From Caballeronia peredens (GTDB lineage Bacteria; Pseudomonadota; Gammaproteobacteria; Burkholderiales; Burkholderiaceae): 32,669 bases of DNA. Positions 8,055-15,825 of this stretch are shown piece after piece (positions within the stretch are counted from its first letter, which is position 1; every line of letters begins with the position of its first letter). The stretch is from assembly GCA_001544595.2 (NCBI GenBank), contig FCOH02000043.1:1-32669 (forward strand), written 5' to 3'. A model generated the notes under the pieces. It did not search any database. It was not told the origin of the DNA and saw only the letters and a program-made list of their open reading frames with translations. The position numbers and the translations under genes are program-made.

Positions 8055-11000
8055 TTACATCGTCAACTCGGTCTTCTTGTCCTTCCCTTTCTTCAACTCA
8101 GGAGCTTGCTTTTCTGGCAACGGAATCGGTAGCGTCAACTTGCTGAGCTTGGCTTCGCGCTTCTCGATGTTCCACGCTTTCAGTTCGGCCTTCATGCCTT
8201 GCCGAATCTCATCGTAGAGTTCCCAGTGAGTGCCTTCCAGAAGCTCGTAATCCTGTGCAGACTTCTTCAGAGAAAGCTGGCTGATAGAGTCCAGCAGGTC
8301 GTTGAAGTCGTCCATCGGATGGTGCTTCACGCCTTCCATCGTGATGTAATGCTCATTGAGGAACGCTCGGGCTCCTCCAAAGGTCAGCAAGGCTTCCGGT
8401 GGAAGCTCCAGGTTGTTCTTGCGAGCTAACCACTTGACCGTATCTTGCTGTTTTTTGCTCGGTGGCAACTCGGCAGACTCCTGAATAATCTTGTCCATGG
8501 ACTCCTTGCTCAGGTAAATCTTGTGCTGCCCTTTGTGGCGGGTGAATTGCACATAGATTTCGTTCAAGCTGTGACGGCTCGGAGAGACATAGCTGTAAGT
8601 GTTCTCATAGGTTGCGCCTTGGCTCTTGTGAACAGTCTGCATGGCGGCGCCCCGTAGAGGCGGGTTGCGCTTTGCCAGGTCAATGGTGATGGGTTGTGGG
8701 TTGTTGTCCATCACAACGCTCATTGCTGTGACCTTGCCGGTGATTGTGCTTCGTATGAGCCGCTCAACAGTGCCTGCCTGCGAGTTAAGAACCTTGCGCT
8801 GCTTGCCCTTCACATCGTCCGACTTCATGTTGGTGTCAAAGATGATGCGCTCGCCTGGGGTGAATGTCCGAAGAACACCATCCTTGCACTCAACTTCTAC
8901 CTCATCTTCTGGCCGGCCAGACAGCTTGCCGATGTTCTTCAATGCTTCACGAACTAGCAAGTTCACGGAGTCCACATCTTCATTGAAGCCCGCGATAGCC
9001 TTCTTGTCTTTCTGGCTCAATGGGTCTGCCAGATAGTCCATAACCAGCCGTTCTTTTGCTTGCTCGGCCGTATCGGTGATGATGATTTCGCCTCGGTCAT
9101 AGGCTTCTCTGAGTGCTTTGCGAGCCTTACCCGCACCGAGATCTTTACTCATCTGCTTGTGTGCATCCAGACGATGGCGGTTAATGGCTTCCAGTGTCAC
9201 AGTTGGAAAGCGGTTCACGAGGTGTTGGAACACGCCACCAGCTTCCACGGGCTGCACTTGATGATGGTCGCCCACATAGATGACTTTGGCTCCGGCTTTG
9301 TGGATATGATCTAGCAAGCGGGAGTTGGTCTCCACGCCACCCATACCGGCCTCATCAAACACGATGACGCTCTTGTTGGTCAGGACACGTTTTCCGGCGT
9401 CAAGCTGCATGAGAAGCTCAGTTGTGTTCGCTGTCTGCTGGGCAGTGATACCGGTGTCTTTTGCCAAGTTTTGTGTCGCGGCGGAACTGATAGAGGTCGC
9501 AATAAGCTCGAAGCCCTTCTCCTTGTAGGCATCAACAATCGCCTTACAGACCGTTGATTTGCCTGTTCCTGGTGGACCTTGAATGAGGGCGCAAGCTCCG
9601 TTTTGCGTCGTGGAGTTGATAGCGGCTTCCCGCTGCCTGGCTTCAAGACGGAAGGGTGGTGCATCGGGATTCTTGGCCCGGATTAGCTCGGTCATGCGAA
9701 GCTCTTCTTTCAAGATGCAGTCTGTCACGAAGTCTTTATCCAGCACGAAGCTTGTTTCGTTGGCACGCGCATTGAGACCTTCAGTGATGCCTGTTGCCAT
9801 CTTGTGCATATACTTGCTTGTGAACTTCACATCGCGCATGTAACGAAGCTCATACTGCTCCCGCTCTTCGTTGCTCACCTTGCCTGCAAAGAAGTCCAGA
9901 TACTTGCGAAGGTTTTCTGGCTCCATGTGGATGAGGGCTTCCTGGCGGAACAAGCGGCGGGCTTCCTTCTCGGCTTCGTATGGCTCCATCTGAGCTAGGA
10001 ACTGGGTCGCAACGTAAGCGATGAACTGGCTCTCGGTGAACGAGTATTCCTTGTGGTCGCGGTGGAATGCGGCGATGATTGCCTCGTCGGTCGGTGCATT
10101 GTGTTCCTTGGGCTTAGCATCGGCCGTCTTACGGATGCGCTTGAACGCGTTGTCCACCTTTTCCATGCGCTGACCGAAGTTATGGATGTGCATGTTCATT
10201 ACGACGCGGTCATAGTCGTAGCTCGGGAACTCGGGCTTCATCTGCTCGTAGTCCAACTTCGCGTCAAGCTCCTTCACATCAAAGCCCATGGCAAGATATT
10301 GTTCCTTCCAGGCGGCCAGCATCTCGGAAGGCGACATCTCGTTTTTCTTCTGCTTGAGCGACACCTGAGCAACTTCCATCGCACCAGTGGAAACGTCGAG
10401 TCCCTTACTTTTGATGGACTGCTTCATCTTGATTGACCGCTTGCTGAAAGCGTTCTTCACATCTTCAGATACGAGGTCACTTGCGATGTCGTAAGTGATA
10501 ATGGTGCGCTCGTCTTCCGGTTTCGTCTCATCTCCGCGTGCATATACCGGCTCCATGACAAGGCCAAATTCCTGCTCAAACGCTTCCTTCATACGAGCCA
10601 TGAAGAGCATCGAGAGATATTTTTTGTTGGGGTAGATGTCGTCGGTTGTCAGTGCATGAAGCTTGCCGTCCGCACCAAGGCATGAGTTGAGGAAGAAGGT
10701 ATGCCAGTGGATGTGAGGCTCTGGAACGGTCCCTTCTTCAGCCTTCTGTAATTTGCTTCTCTTCTTACCTGGCTTCTCGTTTTCGCTTGGGCGGTTGTCG
10801 ATGTGCATGAAGTCCACGCACATCACCTCCATGCCTTGCTTGAGGATGACCCCACCTTCACCCATCTTCACTCGCGCATCCTCTGTCACTTGAGGAATGA
10901 TGTATTGCTTCATCACGCGCTCTTTCATTTCGTTCACGCGGGTGAGGAACGTTGGGTCGTCGGCAGCTTTGGCAGTAATGTAGGTCGACAGGCCTTTGCC

Positions 11001-11444
11001 CAAGGTGAACAGCATCTCGTTACCTGCTCGGTGCTCTTTGGGCTGCTTCATCCACTCGCCATCTGGTGCCATAGGTGTTGCGTTCGCATTGAGCTTGATC
11101 ATGCGGCCGCGGGGTGTGTCTTCCACATATTGCTGAAGGGGTGAGTCGGCTGGAAGCTTGTCCGCAGGACACCATGAGTGGAAGAGGTTGTCCCACAATT
11201 CCAAGGTCACAAAGCTCGCGTCAACACCCAAAGTCTTGCTAAGGCCGCCCATGACTTTCGGGCACATGGGCATCTTTTGGAGGATCGGTTTGAACTTGGG
11301 GTCGTTTAGACTAATCTGGTCGAGAGGGACGCCGGGAGCGAAGAGCTTCAGTTCTTTCTTCAGCGCCTCCATGTTGTATTCAATGTTCGCCTTCTGATAG
11401 TCACTATAGGCGGTGGTAAAGCTTCTGATGTTGTTCAACTGCAT
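8055..11444 (-). CDS. MobF-type conjugative relaxase-helicase (TrwC/TraI family)
   Basis: A 1129-aa bifunctional enzyme. The N-terminal trans-esterase nicks one strand at oriT and stays attached through a tyrosine; the C-terminal SF1 helicase unwinds the strand for transfer. Candidate catalytic tyrosines are Y13, Y16 and Y23. The metal-binding histidines are probably H214 (FMHIDNRP) and H246/H248 (EPHIHWHTFFLN). There are about 30 residues between H214 and H246, compared with about 10 in TrwC. The helicase has Walker A GPPGTGKS (623-630), Walker B VIVFDEAG (694-701), GDHHQ (725-729) and a late VHKSQGATYENTY motif VI region. Length is within the family's range. GAGGAGCAGCACC precedes ATG. Three small genes lie upstream in the same direction, as accessory DNA-binding genes do in related plasmids. 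Confidence 0.93.
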   Translation of the reverse strand: MQLNNIRSFTTAYSDYQKANIEYNMEALKKELKLFAPGVPLDQISLNDPKFKPILQKMPMCPKVMGGLSKTLGVDASFVTLELWDNLFHSWCPADKLPADSPLQQYVEDTPRGRMIKLNANATPMAPDGEWMKQPKEHRAGNEMLFTLGKGLSTYITAKAADDPTFLTRVNEMKERVMKQYIIPQVTEDARVKMGEGGVILKQGMEVMCVDFMHIDNRPSENEKPGKKRSKLQKAEEGTVPEPHIHWHTFFLNSCLGADGKLHALTTDDIYPNKKYLSMLFMARMKEAFEQEFGLVMEPVYARGDETKPEDERTIITYDIASDLVSEDVKNAFSKRSIKMKQSIKSKGLDVSTGAMEVAQVSLKQKKNEMSPSEMLAAWKEQYLAMGFDVKELDAKLDYEQMKPEFPSYDYDRVVMNMHIHNFGQRMEKVDNAFKRIRKTADAKPKEHNAPTDEAIIAAFHRDHKEYSFTESQFIAYVATQFLAQMEPYEAEKEARRLFRQEALIHMEPENLRKYLDFFAGKVSNEEREQYELRYMRDVKFTSKYMHKMATGITEGLNARANETSFVLDKDFVTDCILKEELRMTELIRAKNPDAPPFRLEARQREAAINSTTQNGACALIQGPPGTGKSTVCKAIVDAYKEKGFELIATSISSAATQNLAKDTGITAQQTANTTELLMQLDAGKRVLTNKSVIVFDEAGMGGVETNSRLLDHIHKAGAKVIYVGDHHQVQPVEAGGVFQHLVNRFPTVTLEAINRHRLDAHKQMSKDLGAGKARKALREAYDRGEIIITDTAEQAKERLVMDYLADPLSQKDKKAIAGFNEDVDSVNLLVREALKNIGKLSGRPEDEVEVECKDGVLRTFTPGERIIFDTNMKSDDVKGKQRKVLNSQAGTVERLIRSTITGKVTAMSVVMDNNPQPITIDLAKRNPPLRGAAMQTVHKSQGATYENTYSYVSPSRHSLNEIYVQFTRHKGQHKIYLSKESMDKIIQESAELPPSKKQQDTVKWLARKNNLELPPEALLTFGGARAFLNEHYITMEGVKHHPMDDFNDLLDSISQLSLKKSAQDYELLEGTHWELYDEIRQGMKAELKAWNIEKREAKLSKLTLPIPLPEKQAPELKKGKDKKTELTM

Positions 11445-11486
11445 GGTGCTGCTCCTCGGTTGTTCTTCTTGTCATTTTTTTGAGGC

Positions 11487-11837
11487 TTACTGCTTCTCGA
11501 TCAACTGGCGAACGAGGGATTTCAACTCTGAGATTTCTGCTTCTAGGCTATCCACTTTCTTGCACAGGTCATCGGTCTTTTTGGCGTTGTGGCGACTGAC
11601 GAAGGCTAGATCGGAGACTTCTGCGGTGTTGGCAGTGACAGCGGAAACGAGGGATTTCAGTTCGTTGAAGAGGGAAAAGAACCTAGCGTAGTGGTGAAGG
11701 GCTAAGGTGTAGAGGCCGCTCTTCGCCTTCATCTCGGGATGATTTTTGGCTACGGTGTCCAAGTCTTTTTGCACCACTCCATAGACTGGAATGGCGTCTG
11801 TTCTGATTTTTCTGTCTCCGTCTCCTTTTGTCTTCAT
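11487..11837 (-). CDS. Small coiled-coil protein upstream of the relaxase
   Basis: A 116-aa soluble protein. I chose the ATG at 11837 because ACGGAGATTGT lies just upstream; a GTG at 11867 gives ten more residues but has no ribosome site. The N-terminal half is basic (MKTKGDGDRKIRTDAIPVYG...). Residues about 75-116 form a heptad-rich helix (KKVDSLEAEISELKSLVRQL), predicting a dimeric coiled coil. Position 42 bp before the relaxase suggests a relaxosome accessory protein like TrwA or MobC, but no ribbon-helix-helix is obvious. Unknown family. Confidence 0.65.
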   Translation of the reverse strand: MKTKGDGDRKIRTDAIPVYGVVQKDLDTVAKNHPEMKAKSGLYTLALHHYARFFSLFNELKSLVSAVTANTAEVSDLAFVSRHNAKKTDDLCKKVDSLEAEISELKSLVRQLIEKQ

Positions 11838-11882
11838 ACAATCTCCGTTCTTATTATTTTTGTTCACTGCTACTACTTTTGG

Positions 11883-12062
11883 TCAGTCTAAGTCTATTGT
11901 CTCTATGGATATGTTGATGTCGCCTAGCTCACTGATGATGTCGTTAATTGCCTGACGATCCTTCCTCTTTCTTGCCCGCAACGCCTCTTGATGGTCTCTT
12001 ATTGGTGAAGCGGACTTCACTTTGAAGCCCGCAATCTTGTATTCAATTTCTGCTCCAGTCAT
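11883..12062 (-). CDS. Very small basic protein in the relaxase operon
   Basis: A 59-aa protein (MTGAEIEYKIAGFKVKSASP...) with an Arg/Lys-rich middle (ALRARKRKDRQAIND) and an acidic C-terminus. The ATG at 12062 is 4 nt after the stop of the preceding gene, so translation is probably coupled. An in-frame TTG at 12074 would overlap that gene and is less likely. The basic helix may contact DNA. Function unknown. Confidence 0.5.
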   Translation of the reverse strand: MTGAEIEYKIAGFKVKSASPIRDHQEALRARKRKDRQAINDIISELGDINISIETIDLD

Positions 12063-12066
12063 CTCA

Positions 12067-12366
12067 TCAACCAAAGAAAACGACGTGTTTGGATGAGAGC
12101 TTGTAGAGGTCCCATGCGGCTTCTTCCACGGCCACGATGTCAGTCATGCGACGCGAGATGTCTGCGGTGGAGATTTCGGTGGCAAGTGTTTCGCGAATGT
12201 CAAAGCCAAAAATCTTGGAGAAGAAGTTTGCGTTAGGGTTGGTGCGAACAATATGGTAGGTGGTCATCTTGGAGCCTTCTTGTTGATGAACATCCAAGCG
12301 CAGATTAACTGCGGCCATGCGGTTCTGAATTTCCACTAATTTCGCGTAGTTGTTGAAATAATCCAT
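12067..12366 (-). CDS. First gene of the relaxase operon, unknown
   Basis: A 99-aa soluble protein (MDYFNNYAKLVEIQNRMAAV...). The start at 12366 has TTGGAGAAAACT upstream. An N-terminal helix is followed by a mixed section (FFSKIFGFDIRETLATEIST) and a C-terminal helix. It is the first gene transcribed leftward from the oriT-like region, the position of trwA or traM-type accessory genes in other plasmids. No sequence motif supports that assignment, so it rests on position alone. Confidence 0.6.
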   Translation of the reverse strand: MDYFNNYAKLVEIQNRMAAVNLRLDVHQQEGSKMTTYHIVRTNPNANFFSKIFGFDIRETLATEISTADISRRMTDIVAVEEAAWDLYKLSSKHVVFFG

Positions 12367-12390
12367 AGTTTTCTCCAAGTCGTTAATATT

Positions 12391-12418
12391 AATATACGGA
12401 TTTTGATTTCGAAGTCAA
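12391..12418 (-). promoter_or_regulatory. Promoter of the relaxase operon
   Basis: On the minus strand TTGACT (12413-12418) and TATATT (12391-12396) are spaced by exactly 16 bp, the same geometry as the other promoters of the window. The first start codon is 25 bp downstream. Confidence 0.65.
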
Positions 12419-12457
12419 GTTTATAACTTAGTATTTTTGTAATTCTTTCGCGAAGCC

Positions 12458-12496
12458 TTATCTGTATTGGCTTCTGGGTTAGCCGACCTTAGATAA
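12458..12496. other. Inverted repeat in the putative oriT region
   Basis: Nested arms TTATCT/AGATAA (12458-12463, 12491-12496) and GGCT/AGCC (12469-12472, 12481-12484) share nearly the same centre. The stretch 12367-12745 has no gene, is AT-rich and separates the relaxase operon from a divergent DNA-binding operon, the usual place of oriT in MobF plasmids. A second palindrome ATAGC-gtc-GCTAT lies at 12681-12693. The sequence TTTGTATAGC at 12676-12685 is loosely similar to the R388 nic region (from memory: GTCT/ATAGC). The nic site is not proven. Confidence 0.4.
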
Positions 12497-12584
12497 ACAT
12501 TTTAATGTGATGGGTGCTTTGGTGTATAAAAACGGCGAAGACGAGACAGAATATACAATCACTTAGTGTGCGTCAGTAAAAATA

Positions 12585-12664
12585 CTACTGTTTTCTACTA
12601 CTTTCTACTATTTGCTACTGCTTTCTACCATTATCTACTTAAAACTACTGTTTTCTACTGGTTT
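12585..12664 (+). repeat. Eight direct repeats spaced exactly 10 bp (centromere- or operator-like)
   Basis: CTACT (CTACC once) starts at 12585, 12595, 12605, 12615, 12625, 12635, 12645 and 12655, with units like CTACTGTTTT. The 10-bp period puts every unit on the same face of the helix. Helically phased short repeats are typical of partition centromeres and of the StbA-bound repeats near R388 oriT. The array is 160 bp before a gene with two copies of a putative DNA-binding domain, the obvious candidate ligand. Confidence 0.8.
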
Positions 12665-12692
12665 GTCGGCCAAGCTTTGTATAGCGTCGCTA

Positions 12693-12720
12693 TTGACGTG
12701 CATACATAACCTGATAACAT
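12693..12720 (+). promoter_or_regulatory. Promoter of the repeated-domain DNA-binding operon
   Basis: TTGACG at 12693-12698 and TAACAT at 12715-12720 with 16-bp spacing lie 25 bp before the ATG at 12746. The phased repeats end 28 bp upstream of the -35, so proteins bound there could autoregulate. Confidence 0.5.
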
Positions 12721-12745
12721 CAATTACAATAATAGGAGAATAATA

Positions 12746-13345
12746 ATGAATAAAAATAACGATACCGTTCATGCGCCAGGTCCGAAATTAGTCGCTATGA
12801 GCCTTGTTTGCATCGAGGAACAGATCGCTGCCTTGTCCGATGTAACGCGGATGAGCAAGATGCAAATTTTCCGTTTGAACTTCGATCTATGGAGTGACGA
12901 ACTCAAGCCTGTGCTTCGCATGAGAGGCCTTGCTTATAGTGCCTATGTCGCTCAACTTCTCGCGTCGTGCGGTGTCGTTGTCAGCGAAAGTCAGGTTCAG
13001 ATCTACCTAGCACGGGTGAAAAAAGAACGACAAGCTGGCCGTGAAGCTCGCGTCCTTGATTCCGAGATTGCTGCGAACCAGGTCATCGTTTCTGCGACGC
13101 AAGCTGCTATCAAAGACGAGAAAAAACGCTTGGTGGAGGTGGCCGGCTCTCGGAAGTTGATTGATGTCTTCCGTGAAAACTTCGATGTCTGGGTGGGGCG
13201 CTTGGCTCCGGTGTGTCGTGCTAATGGTCGCTCTTACTACAGTGAGATTGCTCGCATCCTGATCGTCAACGGGTATGAACACGTGACGCCAAATCTCGTC
13301 GGCTACTACCTGAGCAAGGTCAAGAAGGAGCGCAAAAATGGCTAA
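12746..13345 (+). CDS. Protein with two copies of a putative HTH domain, StbA-like by position
   Basis: A 199-aa soluble protein. Residues about 41-96 and 141-197 are repeats of the same unit: NFDLW..ELKPVLRMRGLAYSAYVAQLL...VKKER and NFDVW..RLAPVCRANGRSYYSEIARIL...VKKER. The spacing of helices and the basic end suggest a small helix-turn-helix/winged fold, here fused in tandem. ATG follows AATAGGAGAATAATA. The gene overlaps the next by 8 nt, and that gene carries a third copy. Lying next to a phased repeat array and divergent to the relaxase operon, it resembles the stb operon position of R388, where StbA binds direct repeats to control segregation and transfer. Function is inferred. Confidence 0.7.
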   Translation: MNKNNDTVHAPGPKLVAMSLVCIEEQIAALSDVTRMSKMQIFRLNFDLWSDELKPVLRMRGLAYSAYVAQLLASCGVVVSESQVQIYLARVKKERQAGREARVLDSEIAANQVIVSATQAAIKDEKKRLVEVAGSRKLIDVFRENFDVWVGRLAPVCRANGRSYYSEIARILIVNGYEHVTPNLVGYYLSKVKKERKNG

Positions 13346-14012
13346 CCAAAAGGTCGAAGAACTCACTGCCAAAATACTAGAAAAGATCACGGGCGAAGAG
13401 GCTGTTCACGTCAATGTGATGATGGTATGCGAGGAGTATTTCCAGTTTTGGACGGAAGAGATGTTTCCTCCACTCCGTAGTGCGGGCAAGAATCCGTATC
13501 GTGTGGTCTCTGGAATACTGGTCGGAGCGGGTTATCAGAATGCGAACGAAAAGATGGTCCGCACTTACTTCGAGCGTATCAGAAAGAAGCGAGGGCTCAA
13601 GCAGGAGATCCAGCGAGTTGTGCAGGCTGAAGTTGCTCAGTCCGTGCCTCCTCCCTCCCATCCTCAGCAAAAGGTCGTGGTGCCGGTGACTGTTCCCCAG
13701 CCTCGTGCCGTTGTCTCAATGCCGGTAGTGAGTGAACCTGTTGCACCTGTCGAGCCTCAAGAACTTGATGTGGACTATCTCAAAGCTCAGTTGGCGAGAC
13801 TGAAGGAAGGGAAGAACAGCCTAACCGTGGAATGGACGCAAGACGATGAAAAGTTATGGTCGCTCTTCGTGTCCATCGTCAAGGCAGCATACAGTGACCT
13901 GAAGAGTACAAGCGAGTGCAAGGCTGCGTTAGGGAAGGTTGTCTCAATCTATCCAGACATGCTGGAGCTTCTCAAAGTGAAGCGCATACGCCTCAGCTTA
14001 CCGATTGAATGA
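13338..14012 (+). CDS. Second putative DNA-binding protein with one copy of the same domain
   Basis: A 224-aa protein. Residues about 29-86 (YFQFWTEEMFPPLRSAGKNP, then YRVVSGILVGAGY and a basic end RIRKKR) match the repeated domain of the preceding protein. A Pro/Val-rich linker at about 95-135 (SVPPPSHPQQ) joins it to a C-terminal helical domain of about 80 residues that I do not recognise. The ATG overlaps the stop of the upstream gene, so translation is coupled. Linker and second domain suggest a DNA-bound adaptor that recruits a partner, possibly the ParA-like protein at 14645-15490. Confidence 0.65.
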   Translation: MANQKVEELTAKILEKITGEEAVHVNVMMVCEEYFQFWTEEMFPPLRSAGKNPYRVVSGILVGAGYQNANEKMVRTYFERIRKKRGLKQEIQRVVQAEVAQSVPPPSHPQQKVVVPVTVPQPRAVVSMPVVSEPVAPVEPQELDVDYLKAQLARLKEGKNSLTVEWTQDDEKLWSLFVSIVKAAYSDLKSTSECKAALGKVVSIYPDMLELLKVKRIRLSLPIE

Positions 14013-14071
14013 GCCGGTCTGTGAAGCGACAGGGGGCTAATGCCGCTCCATGTGTCATCAGTTAGACCGGC
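14013..14071. repeat. Inverted repeat between convergent genes
   Basis: GCCGGTCT (14013-14020) and AGACCGGC (14064-14071) are a perfect 8-bp pair around 43 nt. The right arm is inside the 3' end of the lipoprotein gene. It may act as a transcription barrier between convergent transcripts; there is no T-run. Confidence 0.4.
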
Positions 14072-14525
14072 AATTGACGTAGATGCCAGCTTGAATGCAA
14101 CGAATGTCGCCGCTATTAGGTTGCTGTATCGGTGCAACTTGGGGGGCTACATACTGCGATGACTGCCGTAGGGTATTTTGTGCTTGCGCGTTGAAGCTGG
14201 CGCTCATGCCTTGCAGTTGATTAGAAAGAGCTTGCAAGTCCGACATTTGGATGCTGGAGGATGAATACTCGGGCTTCGTTGGGCCGCGTTCATACATCCA
14301 CACCTCTTGGGTCGTCAACGCTATCCGGTAGCTCGTATCCTCTCCGTTTGACCTCATGCACATGATGGTCGTGTCAGTAAGTTGCCGCGCCTGCTTGCAT
14401 GCGGCGTCGCCCATCAAATAATACTTGCCGCCGAACTGCTGCGGGGTCGCCTTGGTAGCGCATCCCGTGAGTGCGAGGGCGAGAGGAATTGATGCGAGGA
14501 ACAGGATGCTCTTTTTGGATGGCAT
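14058..14525 (-). CDS. Small lipoprotein
   Basis: A 155-aa precursor from the ATG at 14525 (MPSKKSILFLASIPLALALTGC) with lipobox LTGC, so membrane-anchored in the envelope. The mature part has cysteines near both ends (DAACKQARQL, IMCMRSNG, IRCIQAGIYVNC) and a Gln/Ser-rich middle. An in-frame GTG at 14567 is possible, but the signal peptide favours 14525. No good ribosome site is seen. It lies beyond the terminator of the ParA-like gene, so it needs its own promoter, which I could not identify. Family unknown. Confidence 0.6.
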   Translation of the reverse strand: MPSKKSILFLASIPLALALTGCATKATPQQFGGKYYLMGDAACKQARQLTDTTIMCMRSNGEDTSYRIALTTQEVWMYERGPTKPEYSSSSIQMSDLQALSNQLQGMSASFNAQAQNTLRQSSQYVAPQVAPIQQPNSGDIRCIQAGIYVNCRSN

Positions 14526-14596
14526 TGGGCGGATCGCACACAGTTTGTAAGCTGCCGATTCTGCCACATATGGCGTTCGTCGCTTGCATAGGTCGC

Positions 14597-14625
14597 AAGA
14601 AAAAACCCCTCACGATTGGAGGGGT
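14597..14625 (-). terminator. Intrinsic terminator after the ParA-like gene
   Basis: On the minus strand CCCCTC (read GAGGGG) arms at 14606-14611 and 14619-14624 form a stem with a 7-nt loop, followed by TTTTTTCTT. It lies 20 bp after the stop of the ParA-like gene. Confidence 0.75.
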
Positions 14626-14644
14626 CGGTGTTGTGCGGCGGTGG

Positions 14645-15490
14645 TTAGTTACCAAGGCGTGAGAGGCGTAAGCGCATCCACTCGATGAAGAGTCCATCAA
14701 GGGTAGATTTCCTCACTCCACCTTCTGCGCTCATGAAGATTGCGAGCAAGCCTTTTTCATCCATGCCTATTTCGATCAAGTGACCGAAGAGCTTGTCAAA
14801 GGCTGCAAAGACTTCTTCAATGAATTGGTCGACGATGTCGGCTGTGAAAGCTTTGAGGCGCCCTTTGCTTTGCAAGTCCAAGAACTTCCATGCCTTCTCA
14901 TCGTTTTGGATGATTGAGGGCAGTTCGGTGTTGAATTCCGGTGCGATTTCGATGACGTGAACGGTTCCGACCTTCTTGAGGCTTTGAAGAATTGCGCTGG
15001 ACTCGAACTCTGCCTTCACCGTCTTGTAGTGTGCGTGTTCCGAGAACATAGGAAACACAAAGTGCACGTTGTAGTCTTCGCTTGGTTTCAGGTTCAGATA
15101 TTCCATCGCTTGCTTCTCGGCCGCTTCTACAGACTTTTCTGGGTTGAGCAATGGGTTGATGATGAAGATGTTCTTGCAGATTCTTCCCCACATTCTGAAT
15201 GTGCGGTTGAGGTCCTTTTTCACCGCATTCAACAAAACGTTGCTTCGACCAGGCATGTCAAAGACATAGTGATGCCCTAGCTCGTCCACCACGTTCACCA
15301 GGCCTTCAACATTCTCATTGATGTCAACGTATTGAACCCCCACTGATGGGTCTTGAACGGCTAAAACGTGGCCGAAGTCATCTTTCTGTCCGTGCGCGTT
15401 CAATACATACTGGAAGTCATCGTCCATCAGGAAGGCGCGAAGCGATGGCTTATATTTGGTCTGTAGGTCTGCTTGTTCTTTTACTTTCAT
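14645..15490 (-). CDS. ParA/MinD-like protein with its P-loop at the C-terminus (apparent circular permutant)
   Basis: A 281-aa protein. The N-terminus starts where ParA-type proteins have the strand after the P-loop helix: SLRAFLMDDDFQY (about 16-28), then GVQYVDI, a Walker-B-like HHYVFDMPGRS (about 73-83) and NIFIINPLLNPEKS. The expected N-terminal GKGGVGKST segment is absent. Instead residues about 246-281 read LLAIFMSAEGGVRKSTLDGL and a following helix (FIEWMRLRLSRLGN), a strand/P-loop/helix unit with the deviant motif xGGVxKST. Joining C- to N-terminus restores the normal order. The motif has Glu for the signature Lys and Arg for a Gly, so ATP use is uncertain. It follows an RHH-type gene by 40 bp. 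AACAGGAGACTAATCT precedes ATG. Role inferred: plasmid positioning or transfer control. Confidence 0.65.
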   Translation of the reverse strand: MKVKEQADLQTKYKPSLRAFLMDDDFQYVLNAHGQKDDFGHVLAVQDPSVGVQYVDINENVEGLVNVVDELGHHYVFDMPGRSNVLLNAVKKDLNRTFRMWGRICKNIFIINPLLNPEKSVEAAEKQAMEYLNLKPSEDYNVHFVFPMFSEHAHYKTVKAEFESSAILQSLKKVGTVHVIEIAPEFNTELPSIIQNDEKAWKFLDLQSKGRLKAFTADIVDQFIEEVFAAFDKLFGHLIEIGMDEKGLLAIFMSAEGGVRKSTLDGLFIEWMRLRLSRLGN

Positions 15491-15530
15491 AGATTAGTCT
15501 CCTGTTTTTATTCTAGTTTGGATATTGCTT

Positions 15531-15707
15531 TTATTTGATGTTTGATGCTTCCGCTATTCTGTCGTTCTTCTCTTTAATTGCATCGCGGATATACTCGGAT
15601 GCAGAAATGTTCTGCGAGAGTGCGTTGAACTGTGCGGTTCGGTAAATTTCCATGTCCTCGTTGTAGAACAACAGATTGACATGGGTTCGGTTCTTGTCTG
15701 TTTTCAT
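15531..15707 (-). CDS. Small ribbon-helix-helix-type regulator
   Basis: A 58-aa protein from the ATG at 15707, preceded by AAGGAGACGATATGCA. It has a basic start, a short strand (THVNLLFYN), a helix (DMEIYRTAQFNALSQ) and a second helix (SASEYIRDAIKEKNDR), matching the ribbon-helix-helix layout used by ParG, Arc and TrwA-like proteins. It would bind DNA as a dimer through the strand. It precedes the ParA-like gene in one transcript, as small RHH genes often pair with partition ATPases. The promoter contains CCCCGAT repeats that could be its operators, implying autoregulation. Confidence 0.6.
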   Translation of the reverse strand: MKTDKNRTHVNLLFYNEDMEIYRTAQFNALSQNISASEYIRDAIKEKNDRIAEASNIK

Positions 15708-15747
15708 TGCATATCGTCTCCTTGTTATATTTATATCAACTAATATA

Positions 15748-15825
15748 CCTATAACCAATCCCCCGATAAATGTCAATACCGATATCAGGTAAACCCCCCG
15801 ATCTACAAAAAGAAAAATCCCCGAT
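15748..15825 (-). promoter_or_regulatory. Promoter with CCCCGAT operator-like repeats
   Basis: On the minus strand TTGACA (15771-15776) and TATAGG (15748-15753) have a 17-bp spacer. CCCCGAT (plus reading) occurs at 15761-15767, between -35 and -10, and again at 15796-15802 and 15819-15825. A partial CCGAT lies at 15779-15783 and an inverted AATCCCCCG near 15871-15879. A protein bound at the first would block the promoter. Confidence 0.5.
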
